From positions 1-36,226 of the forward strand of contig MWBF01000005.1 in the NCBI GenBank assembly GCA_002068935.1: a stretch of DNA of 36,226 nucleotides, read 5' to 3'. The stretch comes from Chloroflexi bacterium ADurb.Bin325. Lineage in GTDB: Bacteria; Chloroflexota; Anaerolineae; CG2-30-64-16. Below, one piece after another: positions 14,568 through 23,205 of this stretch. The stretch's first letter is position 1. Each line of letters begins with the position of its first letter. Below the pieces are notes generated by a model. That model was not told the origin of the DNA and ran no database searches. It saw only the letters and a list, made by a program, of their open reading frames with translations. A program made the position numbers and the translations under genes.

Positions 14568-16142
14568 CTACTTGTAGTAGCCTTTGCGATAGTAGCCGAT
14601 GCCGTCGGGCTGGATCCACATATCGCCGACCTTGTTGCTGATGCCGCCCAGGACGGTCGTGCGCCACAGGAAGATCCAGGGCGCCTCCTCCATCACGATC
14701 TCCTGCGCCTTGGCGTACGCCTCCAGCCGGACTGCCTCGTCCGCGGTCCCCAGGGCCGTCTTGATCTGCTCGTCGAACTCCGGATTGTCCCAGAACGCGA
14801 GGTTGAAGGAGACCGGCGGGATCGACTCCTTGGACAGCAGCGGCCGCAGGCCCCAGTCCGCATCGCCGGTGGACGGTGACCAGCCGGCGAAGTTCAACAT
14901 GCTCTGGTTCTCCTCGGGCGGCTTGAACCGTTCGGCGTTCAGCGTGGCCGCCTCCATGTTCATGATCTCGACCTCGACGCCGATATCGGCGAGCTGGCCC
15001 TGGATGGCGACGGAAACCTGCTTGGCATCGGTCGCGTCCGAGGCCCACAGCGTCGTCTTGAAGCCGGACACGCCGGCCTCCGCCAGCAGCGCCTTCGCCT
15101 TTTCGGGGTCATACTCGTAGGTCCTGGTCGACTTGTAGCCCCAGACGCGCGGCGCGAGCGGCGAGTCGATGACCTGGCCGTAGCCCGCCAGCACCGAGTC
15201 GATGATGGCCTGCTTGTCGATCGCATAGTTGAGCGCCTGGCGCACCCGCTTGTCGGTGAACGGCTCCTTCTGGGTGTTCATTGCCACCCAGTAGGTGTAG
15301 ACCGATTCGTTCTCGACGATGGAGGCGTCCGAGCTGCCCTTGACCAGCTCGACCTGCGGATAGGGCACCTGGTTGATGAACTGGGCGTCGCCGGCCTGGA
15401 GCATGCTGATGCGCGTGCCGGCCTCCGGCACCGGCTTGATGATGAAGCGATCCACCTTGCCGGCCTGCTCCGGGTTCCAGTAATCCGCAAACTTCTCGAC
15501 GGTCAGATGATCGCCCGGCACCCACTCGACGAACTTGTAGGGGCCCGTGCCGACCGGGGCCTTGCCGAACTCCAGCGCCTCCTCGCCCAGCTTGGCCGCC
15601 AGCGGGCTGACGATGCCGCCCGCGGGATGCGCAAAGGTGGCGAGCATCGCGCCGAACGGCTCGGACGTGGTGAACTTGACGGTGTACTCGTCGATGACCT
15701 CGGTCTTCTCGATGATGCGATAGAGGCCGTAGCGGATGAGCTTGTTGTCGGGGTTGGTGACGCGGTCGAAGTTATATTTGACTGCCTCTGCGTTGAACGG
15801 CGCGCCGTCGTGGAACTTGATGCCCTTGCGCAGGTAGAAGGTGAACGTGGTGGCGTCGTCGGATGCCTCCCAGCGCTCGGCCAGCATGGCCTCCATCTCC
15901 ATCTTCTCGTTGAAGCCGATGAGGCCTTCGAACATCAGCTTTTCCGGCCCGTAGGAGGCGTTGTCGTTGGTGTGCTGCGGGTCCAGGCTCACGAGGTCGG
16001 CGTACTGCGCGATGACGATCTCGGTCGGTTGGGCCGCGGCGGCCGGCGCCGCGGCTGCTTCGGCCCCAGCAGCGGGGGCCGCGGACATGCCGGCCAGCCG
16101 GAAGAACTTGCGCCGGCTGATGCGTTTCGTCTCTGTGGTCAT
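14568..16142 (-). CDS. Peptide-type ABC transporter substrate-binding protein (SBP family 5)
   Basis: 524 residues. SBP_bac_5 features: VSLDPQHTND near the start, LAERWEASDDATTFTFYLRKGIKFHDG, GTGPYKFVEW and ending YYRKGYYK. The N-terminus has a Tat-like SRRKFFRLAG motif. Unusually, the expected hydrophobic stretch ending in a lipobox cysteine is missing: LAGMSAA is followed directly by an Ala/Pro-rich linker. ATG 16142 has GGAGGAG 8 bases upstream. First gene of a minus-strand operon with DppB/DppC-like permeases and a racemase. It would deliver the ligand outside the membrane; with this N-terminus its anchoring is doubtful. Confidence 0.92.
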   Translation of the reverse strand: MTTETKRISRRKFFRLAGMSAAPAAGAEAAAAPAAAAQPTEIVIAQYADLVSLDPQHTNDNASYGPEKLMFEGLIGFNEKMEMEAMLAERWEASDDATTFTFYLRKGIKFHDGAPFNAEAVKYNFDRVTNPDNKLIRYGLYRIIEKTEVIDEYTVKFTTSEPFGAMLATFAHPAGGIVSPLAAKLGEEALEFGKAPVGTGPYKFVEWVPGDHLTVEKFADYWNPEQAGKVDRFIIKPVPEAGTRISMLQAGDAQFINQVPYPQVELVKGSSDASIVENESVYTYWVAMNTQKEPFTDKRVRQALNYAIDKQAIIDSVLAGYGQVIDSPLAPRVWGYKSTRTYEYDPEKAKALLAEAGVSGFKTTLWASDATDAKQVSVAIQGQLADIGVEVEIMNMEAATLNAERFKPPEENQSMLNFAGWSPSTGDADWGLRPLLSKESIPPVSFNLAFWDNPEFDEQIKTALGTADEAVRLEAYAKAQEIVMEEAPWIFLWRTTVLGGISNKVGDMWIQPDGIGYYRKGYYK

Positions 16143-16299
16143 GGTTGGTCTCCTCCTATCACTATGTGACACAAAGCAAAAACGGTAGCCGATTGCGGTC
16201 ATGACAGCGAGACGCCGAGACGAGGTAGGGAGGGGGCTGCGAAGGCTGTCCGGCGCGTGGCTGCAACATCCACTGCCACACTGCAGGATCGCATGGGGT

Positions 16300-16328
16300 A
16301 TGATAATCGGTTTTTTGGCAAACGCCAA
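16300..16328 (-). promoter_or_regulatory. Promoter of the peptide importer operon
   Basis: TTGGCG, 17 bases, TATCAT on the minus strand, the same pair as at 22072-22100. The -35 is part of a small hairpin TTGGC-aaac-GCCAA. Predicted leader about 150 bases. Confidence 0.6.
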
Positions 16329-16420
16329 ATGGAAAAAAAGCGCGACGCTTCAGCGTTTAGGGCGGCCGACGAGACCTGAGGCGGAGGCCCCGGTTTGTAG
16401 TAGGCGCTTTGGCGCGCCCA

Positions 16421-16496
16421 TCCGAAAAAACGCTAGGGCCGGTCTCTGACCGTGGCCCTGGCCCGGCCGACAACCGGCCAGAGCAGGTTATTCGGG
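16421..16496. repeat. Palindromic repeat family P with outer TTTCGG-type arms
   Basis: TCCGAAAAAACGCTAGGG ... GGCCGGTCTCTGACCG ... CCGGCCGACAACCGGCCAGAGCAGGTTATTCGGG. The outer CCGAA/TTCGG and inner arms both pair. Confidence 0.8.
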
Positions 16497-16497
16497 T

Positions 16498-16540
16498 AGG
16501 TGCTTTTAGCGCCCGCTGGCATAGGGCGCTAAAAGCACCT
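16498..16540. repeat. 17-bp perfect hairpin downstream of katG
   Basis: AGGTGCTTTTAGCGCCC (16498-16514) and its exact complement (16524-16540) with a 9-base loop. It lies about 45 bases past the katG stop and may end or protect that transcript, although no T run follows. A relative, GTAGTAGGCGCTTTGGCGCGCCC, is at 16397-16419. The rest of 16143-16586 holds only the promoter and repeats. Confidence 0.75.
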
Positions 16541-16586
16541 GCTACCAACCGCGCAGCCGTGATTTTGCGAAATCAGGCGGCTGCGA

Positions 16587-19285
<2,699 letters not shown>

Positions 19286-19307
19286 CCAGTTGCGAGCTAT
19301 AGTCTAC

Positions 19308-19322
19308 GGATAACCGTTATCC
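19308..19322. promoter_or_regulatory. PerR/Fur-type operator (7-1-7 palindrome)
   Basis: GGATAAC-C-GTTATCC, perfectly symmetrical, with the 7-1-7 geometry of Fur/PerR boxes. It sits immediately downstream of the -10 box, over the predicted start point. Confidence 0.8.
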
Positions 19323-19351
19323 ATAGTAATCGATTTTCGGAAAGCTGTCAA
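19323..19351 (-). promoter_or_regulatory. Promoter of perR-katG
   Basis: Perfect TTGACA, 17-base spacer, TACTAT on the minus strand, abutting the palindromic operator. Confidence 0.85.
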
Positions 19352-19460
19352 ATCGCGCTTGCATGGGGCGGGAATTCCAAGCCTTAGACAGGATTCACAG
19401 GATTTACAGGCTGGACGGGGCGGGCGAACGCCATTATGCGCGGCAATTCTCGAACAGATC

Positions 19461-19522
19461 GGAGCGTCCTGAGCGCAGGGCGTCGCTACGCGACGCACGC
19501 AGTGCGGACGCAGTCGAAGGGG
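19461..19522 (+). repeat. Repeat family R
   Basis: GAGCGTCCTGAGCGCAGGG ... CGCAGTCGAAGGGGCG. The central part (GTCGCTACGCGACGCACGCAG) matches the copy at 22187-22245 almost exactly. Upstream, ACAGGATTCACAGGATTTACAGG (19390) is a short degenerate direct repeat. Confidence 0.75.
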
Positions 19523-19606
19523 CGACCGTGTTCGGGGCCGGACGCGAAGGGCCGCCCGAAACGCGCGGTCCCGGACGGTCCCTCGTCTGATTCTCGATCG
19601 GTTCAG

Positions 19607-19688
19607 TGCCGACGGGGGGATTTGAACCCCCACGAGCGTAGCTCAGCAGATCCTAAGTCTGCCGCGTCTGCCATTCCGCCACGTCGGC
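19607..19688 (-). tRNA. tRNA-Leu (anticodon TAG)
   Basis: Class II tRNA of 82 bases. Acceptor GCCGACG/CGTCGGC, D arm with GGCGGAATGGCAGAC, anticodon loop containing TTAGGAT, long variable arm GAGCTACGCTC, T arm GGGGG-TTCAAAT-CCCCC, discriminator A. It lies 50 bases downstream of rnpB on the same strand. Confidence 0.96.
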
Positions 19689-19738
19689 CCGGGTTTCGCA
19701 CGAGGCGCCGCTTCGCCGAGCGCCGTCTTGCGAAACAT

Positions 19739-20240
19739 GCTTGCCGGATCATACCCCCGATTCTGTCCGGCCCTGGGTCATGCCCTGGGCCTGCCGCCAT
19801 CTGTCTCACACGCCCGCTCGCGCGGGCGCATGGCTGCGCCTGGCCTGGCGGGTGTTGCCCGCCTTCACCGGCGCGGCTGCGATGAGACCGATAAGCCGAG
19901 GCCGCGCCTCAGCCCCCGGCCCACTCACCTTGCTTCCAGCCGCACGCTCGCCCGGCCGGCGACATTGCTGCCGCCGCCGGTGGGCTCTTACCCCACCGTT
20001 TCAGCCCTCACGGCCGAGGCGAAGACGTCAGCCCTCGCCTCGGCTTCGCGGGTTTGCTTTCTGTTGCGGTTGTAGTCAGCGCCAGCCACAGGGCCGAGGG
20101 CCTTATGGCTTGCAGCGCTGCCCCCACTTGTGATTTCGTGGGGCGGCTTTCCCCGCCGGACAGCGAGCTGCCCGGACGGAGCGGAAGTCGGGAAGTTCCT
20201 TCCCGGGGCCAGGCCCCGGGGCGGCGGCTCACCGGCAAGC
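19739..20240 (-). ncRNA. rnpB: RNase P RNA
   Basis: Catalytic RNA that trims 5' leaders of tRNA precursors. The 5' and 3' ends pair perfectly (GCTTGCCGG 20240-20232 with CCGGCAAGC 19747-19739), giving helix P1. Conserved blocks in order: AAGGAACTTCCCGACTTCC (20201-20183, CR I), AACAGAAAGCAAACC (about 20065-20051, CR II/III), GGGGTAAGAGCCCACC (about 19995-19980, CR IV) and GGACAGAATCGG (19768-19757, CR V). About 502 bases, longer than the roughly 350-450 of most bacterial forms, with extra GC-rich helices between CR IV and CR V. The helix class is not certain. ORFs across this region are artefacts. Confidence 0.9.
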
Positions 20241-20246
20241 AATGGT

Positions 20247-20275
20247 ATTTTAACATAAGAGGGGTCGGGCGACAA
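20247..20275 (-). promoter_or_regulatory. Promoter of rnpB
   Basis: TTGTCG, 17 bases, TAAAAT, placing the start within a few bases of the P1 helix. Confidence 0.7.
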
Positions 20276-20316
20276 AGTGAGCAGGGTGCTGCGGGGAGCC
20301 GCTTCTGTTAGCGCCG

Positions 20317-21003
20317 TCAGCCTGCCTCGGCGACGTCTTGCAGCGCGTCCAGATCGACCAGGACGACCTTGCCGCGGCGCGTGCGGATGAACTCCTGGCG
20401 GCGGAACTTGCTCATCACGCGGATCGCGGTCTCGACGGTCGTACCGGTCATGTCCGCGACATCCTGGCGCGTCAGGGGCATCTCGATCACGCGGCCGTCC
20501 GGCGTATCCGCGCCCGCGCTCGCGCCCAGCTTGAGCAGGACGCGGGCGATGCGCTGCTCGACCCGCTCCACGGCCAGGCTGCGGATCTGCTCGGCGGAGC
20601 CGCGCAGCCGCGTGCCCATGTCGTTGATGACGGCCAGGGCAAAGACCGGGTAGCGGGTGACGAGGGTCAGGCAGTCGTTGCGCGCGATGACGAGCAGGCT
20701 GCAATGCTCGATGGCCTGGGCCGTGCCAGGGTAGCCGCCGCCATCGAAGACCGCGACCGAGCCGAGCATCTGGCCCGGGCTGACCACGCGCAGGACCACG
20801 TCCTTGCCGTCGGTCGAGTGGCGCAGCACCTTGATCTTGCCGGTCTTGACGACGTAGAGGGCTTCCGGCGCTTCTCCTTCCAGAAAGATGTAGTCATCCT
20901 TCTGATACTGGCGTTCGCTGAACAGATCGATGACCTTATCCCAGTCTCGCTCTGACAGGCCGGCGAACACCGGCAACGCCATGAGTATATCGCGCCGATC
21001 CAT
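20317..21003 (-). CDS. Crp/Fnr-family transcriptional regulator
   Basis: 228 residues. Residues about 1-120 form a cyclic-nucleotide-type beta-barrel (DDYIFLEGEAPEALYVVKTGKIKVL; SPGQMLGSVAVFDGG), joined by a long helix to a helix-turn-helix (TRQDVADMTGTTVETAIRVMSKF). Glu and Arg of the VETAIR recognition helix match the residues that read TGTGA-type half sites. No FNR-type cysteine cluster is seen. The barrel lacks a clear cAMP signature, so the ligand is unknown. ATG 21003 has GGAG 6 bases upstream. A symmetrical site between its promoter and start codon suggests autoregulation. Confidence 0.93.
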   Translation of the reverse strand: MDRRDILMALPVFAGLSERDWDKVIDLFSERQYQKDDYIFLEGEAPEALYVVKTGKIKVLRHSTDGKDVVLRVVSPGQMLGSVAVFDGGGYPGTAQAIEHCSLLVIARNDCLTLVTRYPVFALAVINDMGTRLRGSAEQIRSLAVERVEQRIARVLLKLGASAGADTPDGRVIEMPLTRQDVADMTGTTVETAIRVMSKFRRQEFIRTRRGKVVLVDLDALQDVAEAG

Positions 21004-21026
21004 TCCTGACTCCGGGGAGAATGTAA

Positions 21027-21042
21027 TATGACGCGGGTCATA
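21027..21042. promoter_or_regulatory. CRP-type palindrome in the regulator's leader
   Basis: TATGA-CGCGGG-TCATA: two half sites with the 5-6-5 spacing of Crp-family operators (TGTGA-N6-TCACA). It lies just downstream of the predicted start point, a position for repression. Confidence 0.65.
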
Positions 21043-21051
21043 AACGAAGTG

Positions 21052-21080
21052 ATTATAGCACGGCAGAGGGGCAATAGCAA
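21052..21080 (-). promoter_or_regulatory. Promoter of the Crp/Fnr-family gene
   Basis: TTGCTA, 17 bases, perfect TATAAT with TG extension (TGCTATAAT). Confidence 0.8.
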
Positions 21081-21130
21081 TAAAATGGGGTGCTCGTGAA
21101 CGCCGGGAACGGGGCCGGCCGCGCGGCCGC

Positions 21131-21177
21131 GGACACGGAGGGCATGGGGACAATCATCCCCTGCGCCCTCCGTGTCC
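21131..21177. repeat. Inverted repeat
   Basis: GGACACGGAGGGC (21131-21143) and GCCCTCCGTGTCC (21165-21177), with GGGGA/TCCCC inside: a nearly uninterrupted hairpin. Confidence 0.75.
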
Positions 21178-21199
21178 TCTGCGGCAAAGAGCGTAGAAC

Positions 21200-21327
21200 C
21201 TATCCGAAAACCTGCTGGGACCGGCCTCACCCCCTCGGCTCCCCCTCTCCTGACGTGCGAGCCGAAGGCTCGCACGTCAGGAGAGGGGGATGGGGGGTGA
21301 GGTAAACCGGAGCGAGTTTTCGGATAG
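21200..21327. repeat. Nested double palindrome
   Basis: Outer arms CTATCCGAAAAC (21200-21211) and GTTTTCGGATAG (21316-21327) pair perfectly; inside are family P remnants GGGACCGG and CCGG, then CCTCACCCC/GGGGTGAGG, and at the centre a 23-bp perfect stem (21241-21263 with 21267-21289) closed by a GAA loop. The central hairpin replaces the usual family P core. Nothing else is seen in 21081-21331. Confidence 0.85.
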
Positions 21328-21331
21328 ACAC

Positions 21332-21421
21332 TTATTTCTCCGGCGCGATGGCGTAGGCCCTGCCGTCGAGGACGACCGTCACCCGGTCGCCCAGGGCCAG
21401 ATAGCGGCCCAGGCCGTGCAT
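21332..21421 (-). CDS. Candidate small protein, 29 residues
   Basis: Reads MHGLGRYLALGDRVTVVLDG then RAYAIAPEK. GAAGGAGAG lies 7 bases before ATG 21421, a strong ribosome-binding site. It is 78 bases downstream of the NTF2-like lipoprotein gene on the same strand and could be its operon partner. The alternating V/T/V/V/L pattern suggests one small beta hairpin. No homologue is recognised; it could be a relic of a larger protein cut by the adjacent palindromes. Confidence 0.35.
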   Translation of the reverse strand: MHGLGRYLALGDRVTVVLDGRAYAIAPEK

Positions 21422-21499
21422 GGCGCTCTCCTTCTCGCAACGGGTTGTGCCGACGCTACTGAGGGTGAGACGCTGCGCACGGCGCGAGGGTTCCCGCGG

Positions 21500-22036
21500 C
21501 TATTCGGCTTCGAGGTTGTAGGTCAGGCTGCTGATCCACCAGCGGCCATCGCGTTTCACGAAGGTCCAGCGGTCGCCGCCCGGCGAGACCTCGCTGCCGA
21601 TCGTGGTGGTGCCGATTGCCGTGGCCGTGGCGCCCTCGTCCTCGCCGTCGACGGTGATGGCGACGTGCGGGTCGCCGGCGGTCTGTGGGTTGCCGGGGAA
21701 GACGAGCACGACATAACGCTCACGAATCGCATCTCGGCCCACCCATCGCGCATCGTCCGTGGGGTCGTCCGGCGTGTGTTTCGCATCGGTCACGACCGCA
21801 TCCGCGGCCCACAGGCCCATCAGCCCTTCGATGTCCTGGCTGACCAGGTCGCGGCCCTCCAGCACGACGAGCTGGCGGATGGCCTCCTCCGCGGTCGCGG
21901 GCTGAGGCGTGGGCGTATAGTTGGCTCGCGTGGGCCGCGCGCCCAGGGATGAGGCCGGCCGCTGCGCGTTGCACGCGCCTACGGCGACCAGGATGAGCAG
22001 CAGGCCGGAGAAGAGGATCCGCAACTGAGACGGCAT
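21500..22036 (-). CDS. NTF2-like (SnoaL/DUF4440-type) lipoprotein
   Basis: 178 residues. The start is a lipoprotein signal with hydrophobic stretch LFSGLLLILVAV and lipobox VGAC (Cys22), followed by a Pro/Thr-rich linker. From about residue 55 the pattern AIRQLVVLEGRDLVSQDIEGLMGLWAADAVVTDA and the late GDRWTFVKRDGRWWISSLTY match the cone-shaped NTF2/SnoaL fold, where a small ligand binds in a pocket. The protein is probably anchored on the outer face of the membrane. Function unknown. ATG 22036 has GGGAG about 11 bases upstream. A good promoter precedes it. Confidence 0.75.
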   Translation of the reverse strand: MPSQLRILFSGLLLILVAVGACNAQRPASSLGARPTRANYTPTPQPATAEEAIRQLVVLEGRDLVSQDIEGLMGLWAADAVVTDAKHTPDDPTDDARWVGRDAIRERYVVLVFPGNPQTAGDPHVAITVDGEDEGATATAIGTTTIGSEVSPGGDRWTFVKRDGRWWISSLTYNLEAE

Positions 22037-22071
22037 GACGCAGAGCTCCCAGATAATCGTGGTTGCTGCGG

Positions 22072-22100
22072 ATGATAGCATCGCCGCGCGATTCCGCCAA
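22072..22100 (-). promoter_or_regulatory. Promoter of the NTF2-like lipoprotein gene
   Basis: TTGGCG, 17 bases, TATCAT with TG extension (TGCTATCAT). Confidence 0.7.
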
Positions 22101-22146
22101 GATAGGTGGCCGGTGGTCCGCGGCGCATAGGTGGCCTGGGCGAAAT

Positions 22147-22342
22147 GGTTATGGCCCTGGGGCTGCCGTCCAGGATGAAAATGTCGAGAGCACCCTGAGC
22201 GCAGGGCGTCGCTACGCGACGCACGCAGTGCGGACGCAGTCGAAGGGGCGGCCCTCACGTCCGCTCCTTCGACTGGCCTTGTGTCGTCAGCCACGTCGAG
22301 CCGTACACCCGCTCAGGATGCTCCGTCTTATTCATGAGAAGC
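22147..22342 (+). repeat. Dispersed repeat family R, long composite copy 2
   Basis: Nearly identical to 651-835 in sequence and order: forward unit, then inverted unit (CTCCTTCGACTGGCC ... CCGCTCAGGATGC). It contains an additional TGCGGACGCAG insert also found at 19461-19522. A degraded third unit follows at 22345-22392 (GCACCCCGGGCGG ... GCAGTTGAAGGATGC). The stretch 22101-22470 holds only these repeats. Confidence 0.85.
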
Positions 22343-22470
22343 CTATGGAAGCACCCCGGGCGGAGGACGCAGTGCGGATGCAGTTGAAGGATGCCTTCGT
22401 TCAGGAGACCTCCGCACAGACGTCCCGCGCGTATTGGCATCCGGGGCCCCTGGATGTGGTTTTCGGCGAT

Positions 22471-22499
22471 TTGCATTTCCCGCGCGGCTGGCGTATAAT
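22471..22499 (+). promoter_or_regulatory. Promoter of the greA-lysS operon
   Basis: TTGCAT, 17 bases, perfect TATAAT. The predicted start near 22506 is about 206 bases before greA. Confidence 0.8.
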
Positions 22500-22505
22500 C
22501 CCAAC

Positions 22506-22632
22506 CGTTCGAGCCGTCTAGTCAGGACGGCTGTCTCTATTCTCATGGGCCGTCCAGGTTGCGCCGGCCCCAGGCCCGAGACGCCACGGCACTGACCTGC
22601 AACTGCGGGAGCCTGCCGGCGGCGCTTTTTTT
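22506..22632 (+). ncRNA. Leader RNA with internal terminator upstream of greA
   Basis: The leader starts with an AGCCGTC/GACGGCT hairpin (about 22509-22535) and ends in a GC-rich stem, GCGCCGGCCCCAGGC (22561-22575) with GCCTGCCGGCGGCGC (22611-22625, 12 of 15 paired), followed by seven T (22626-22632). This is a plausible intrinsic terminator 80 bases before the greA start, so the leader is either an attenuator or a separate small RNA of about 127 bases. It matches no riboswitch or T-box consensus that I know. Confidence 0.55.
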
Positions 22633-22711
22633 AGCCCCTCCCGGGCACGGCTGCCACGGACATGTTGCACATGCCCGTCATGCAAGCTGAATTTCAGAGG
22701 CAACGCAAGTC

Positions 22712-23185
22712 ATGGATGAACCGAACAGTGATTATCTGACCGCCGAGGGGATCCAGAAGCTGCAAGAAGAACTGGATTACCTGGTCAACGTCCGCCGGCC
22801 CGAGGTCGCCCGCCAGATTGCGGAGGCCAAGGCCGACGGCGATGTCTCGGAGAACGCCGGCTACGACGAGGCCAAGAATACGCAGGCTTTTGTCGAGGGC
22901 CGGATCCTGACCCTCAGGAATATCCTGGCCAGCGCCAAGGTGATCGAACACGATGGGCCGAAGGAGACCGTCACCATCGGCTGCAAGGTCACGATCCGCG
23001 ACCTCGAGTACGGGGACGAGGAGACGTACACCATCGTGGGCTCCACCGAGGTCGATCCCGGCAACGGCCGCATCTCCTATAAATCGCCCATCGGCTATGC
23101 GTTGATGGGCCACCGCATCGGCGAGCTGGTCAGCGTCGAAGCGCCGGCCGGCAACGTGGAGTTCGAGATCGTAGCAATCGCCTGA
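22712..23185 (+). CDS. greA: Transcription elongation factor GreA
   Basis: 157 residues, the standard length. The N-terminal coiled coil (YLTAEGIQKLQEELDYLVNVRRPEVARQI) carries the two acidic tip residues in ADGDVSENAGYDEAK, which reach into the RNA polymerase active site and stimulate cleavage of backtracked RNA. The C-terminal FKBP-like domain includes SPIGYALMGHRIGE. ATG 22712 has AGAGG about 11 bases upstream. It is followed after 20 bases by lysS, a common pairing in bacteria. Confidence 0.97.
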   Translation: MDEPNSDYLTAEGIQKLQEELDYLVNVRRPEVARQIAEAKADGDVSENAGYDEAKNTQAFVEGRILTLRNILASAKVIEHDGPKETVTIGCKVTIRDLEYGDEETYTIVGSTEVDPGNGRISYKSPIGYALMGHRIGELVSVEAPAGNVEFEIVAIA

Positions 23186-23205
23186 GCCAAAAAGGACGAG
23201 ACCCC

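Noticed and set aside
19741-20133. Plus- and minus-strand ORFs across 19.7-20.7 kb
   Set aside because: They overlap the RNase P RNA conserved blocks and have no protein homology.
22506-22711. Lysine riboswitch or T-box in front of greA-lysS
   Set aside because: None of the conserved cores are seen; only hairpins and a terminator.
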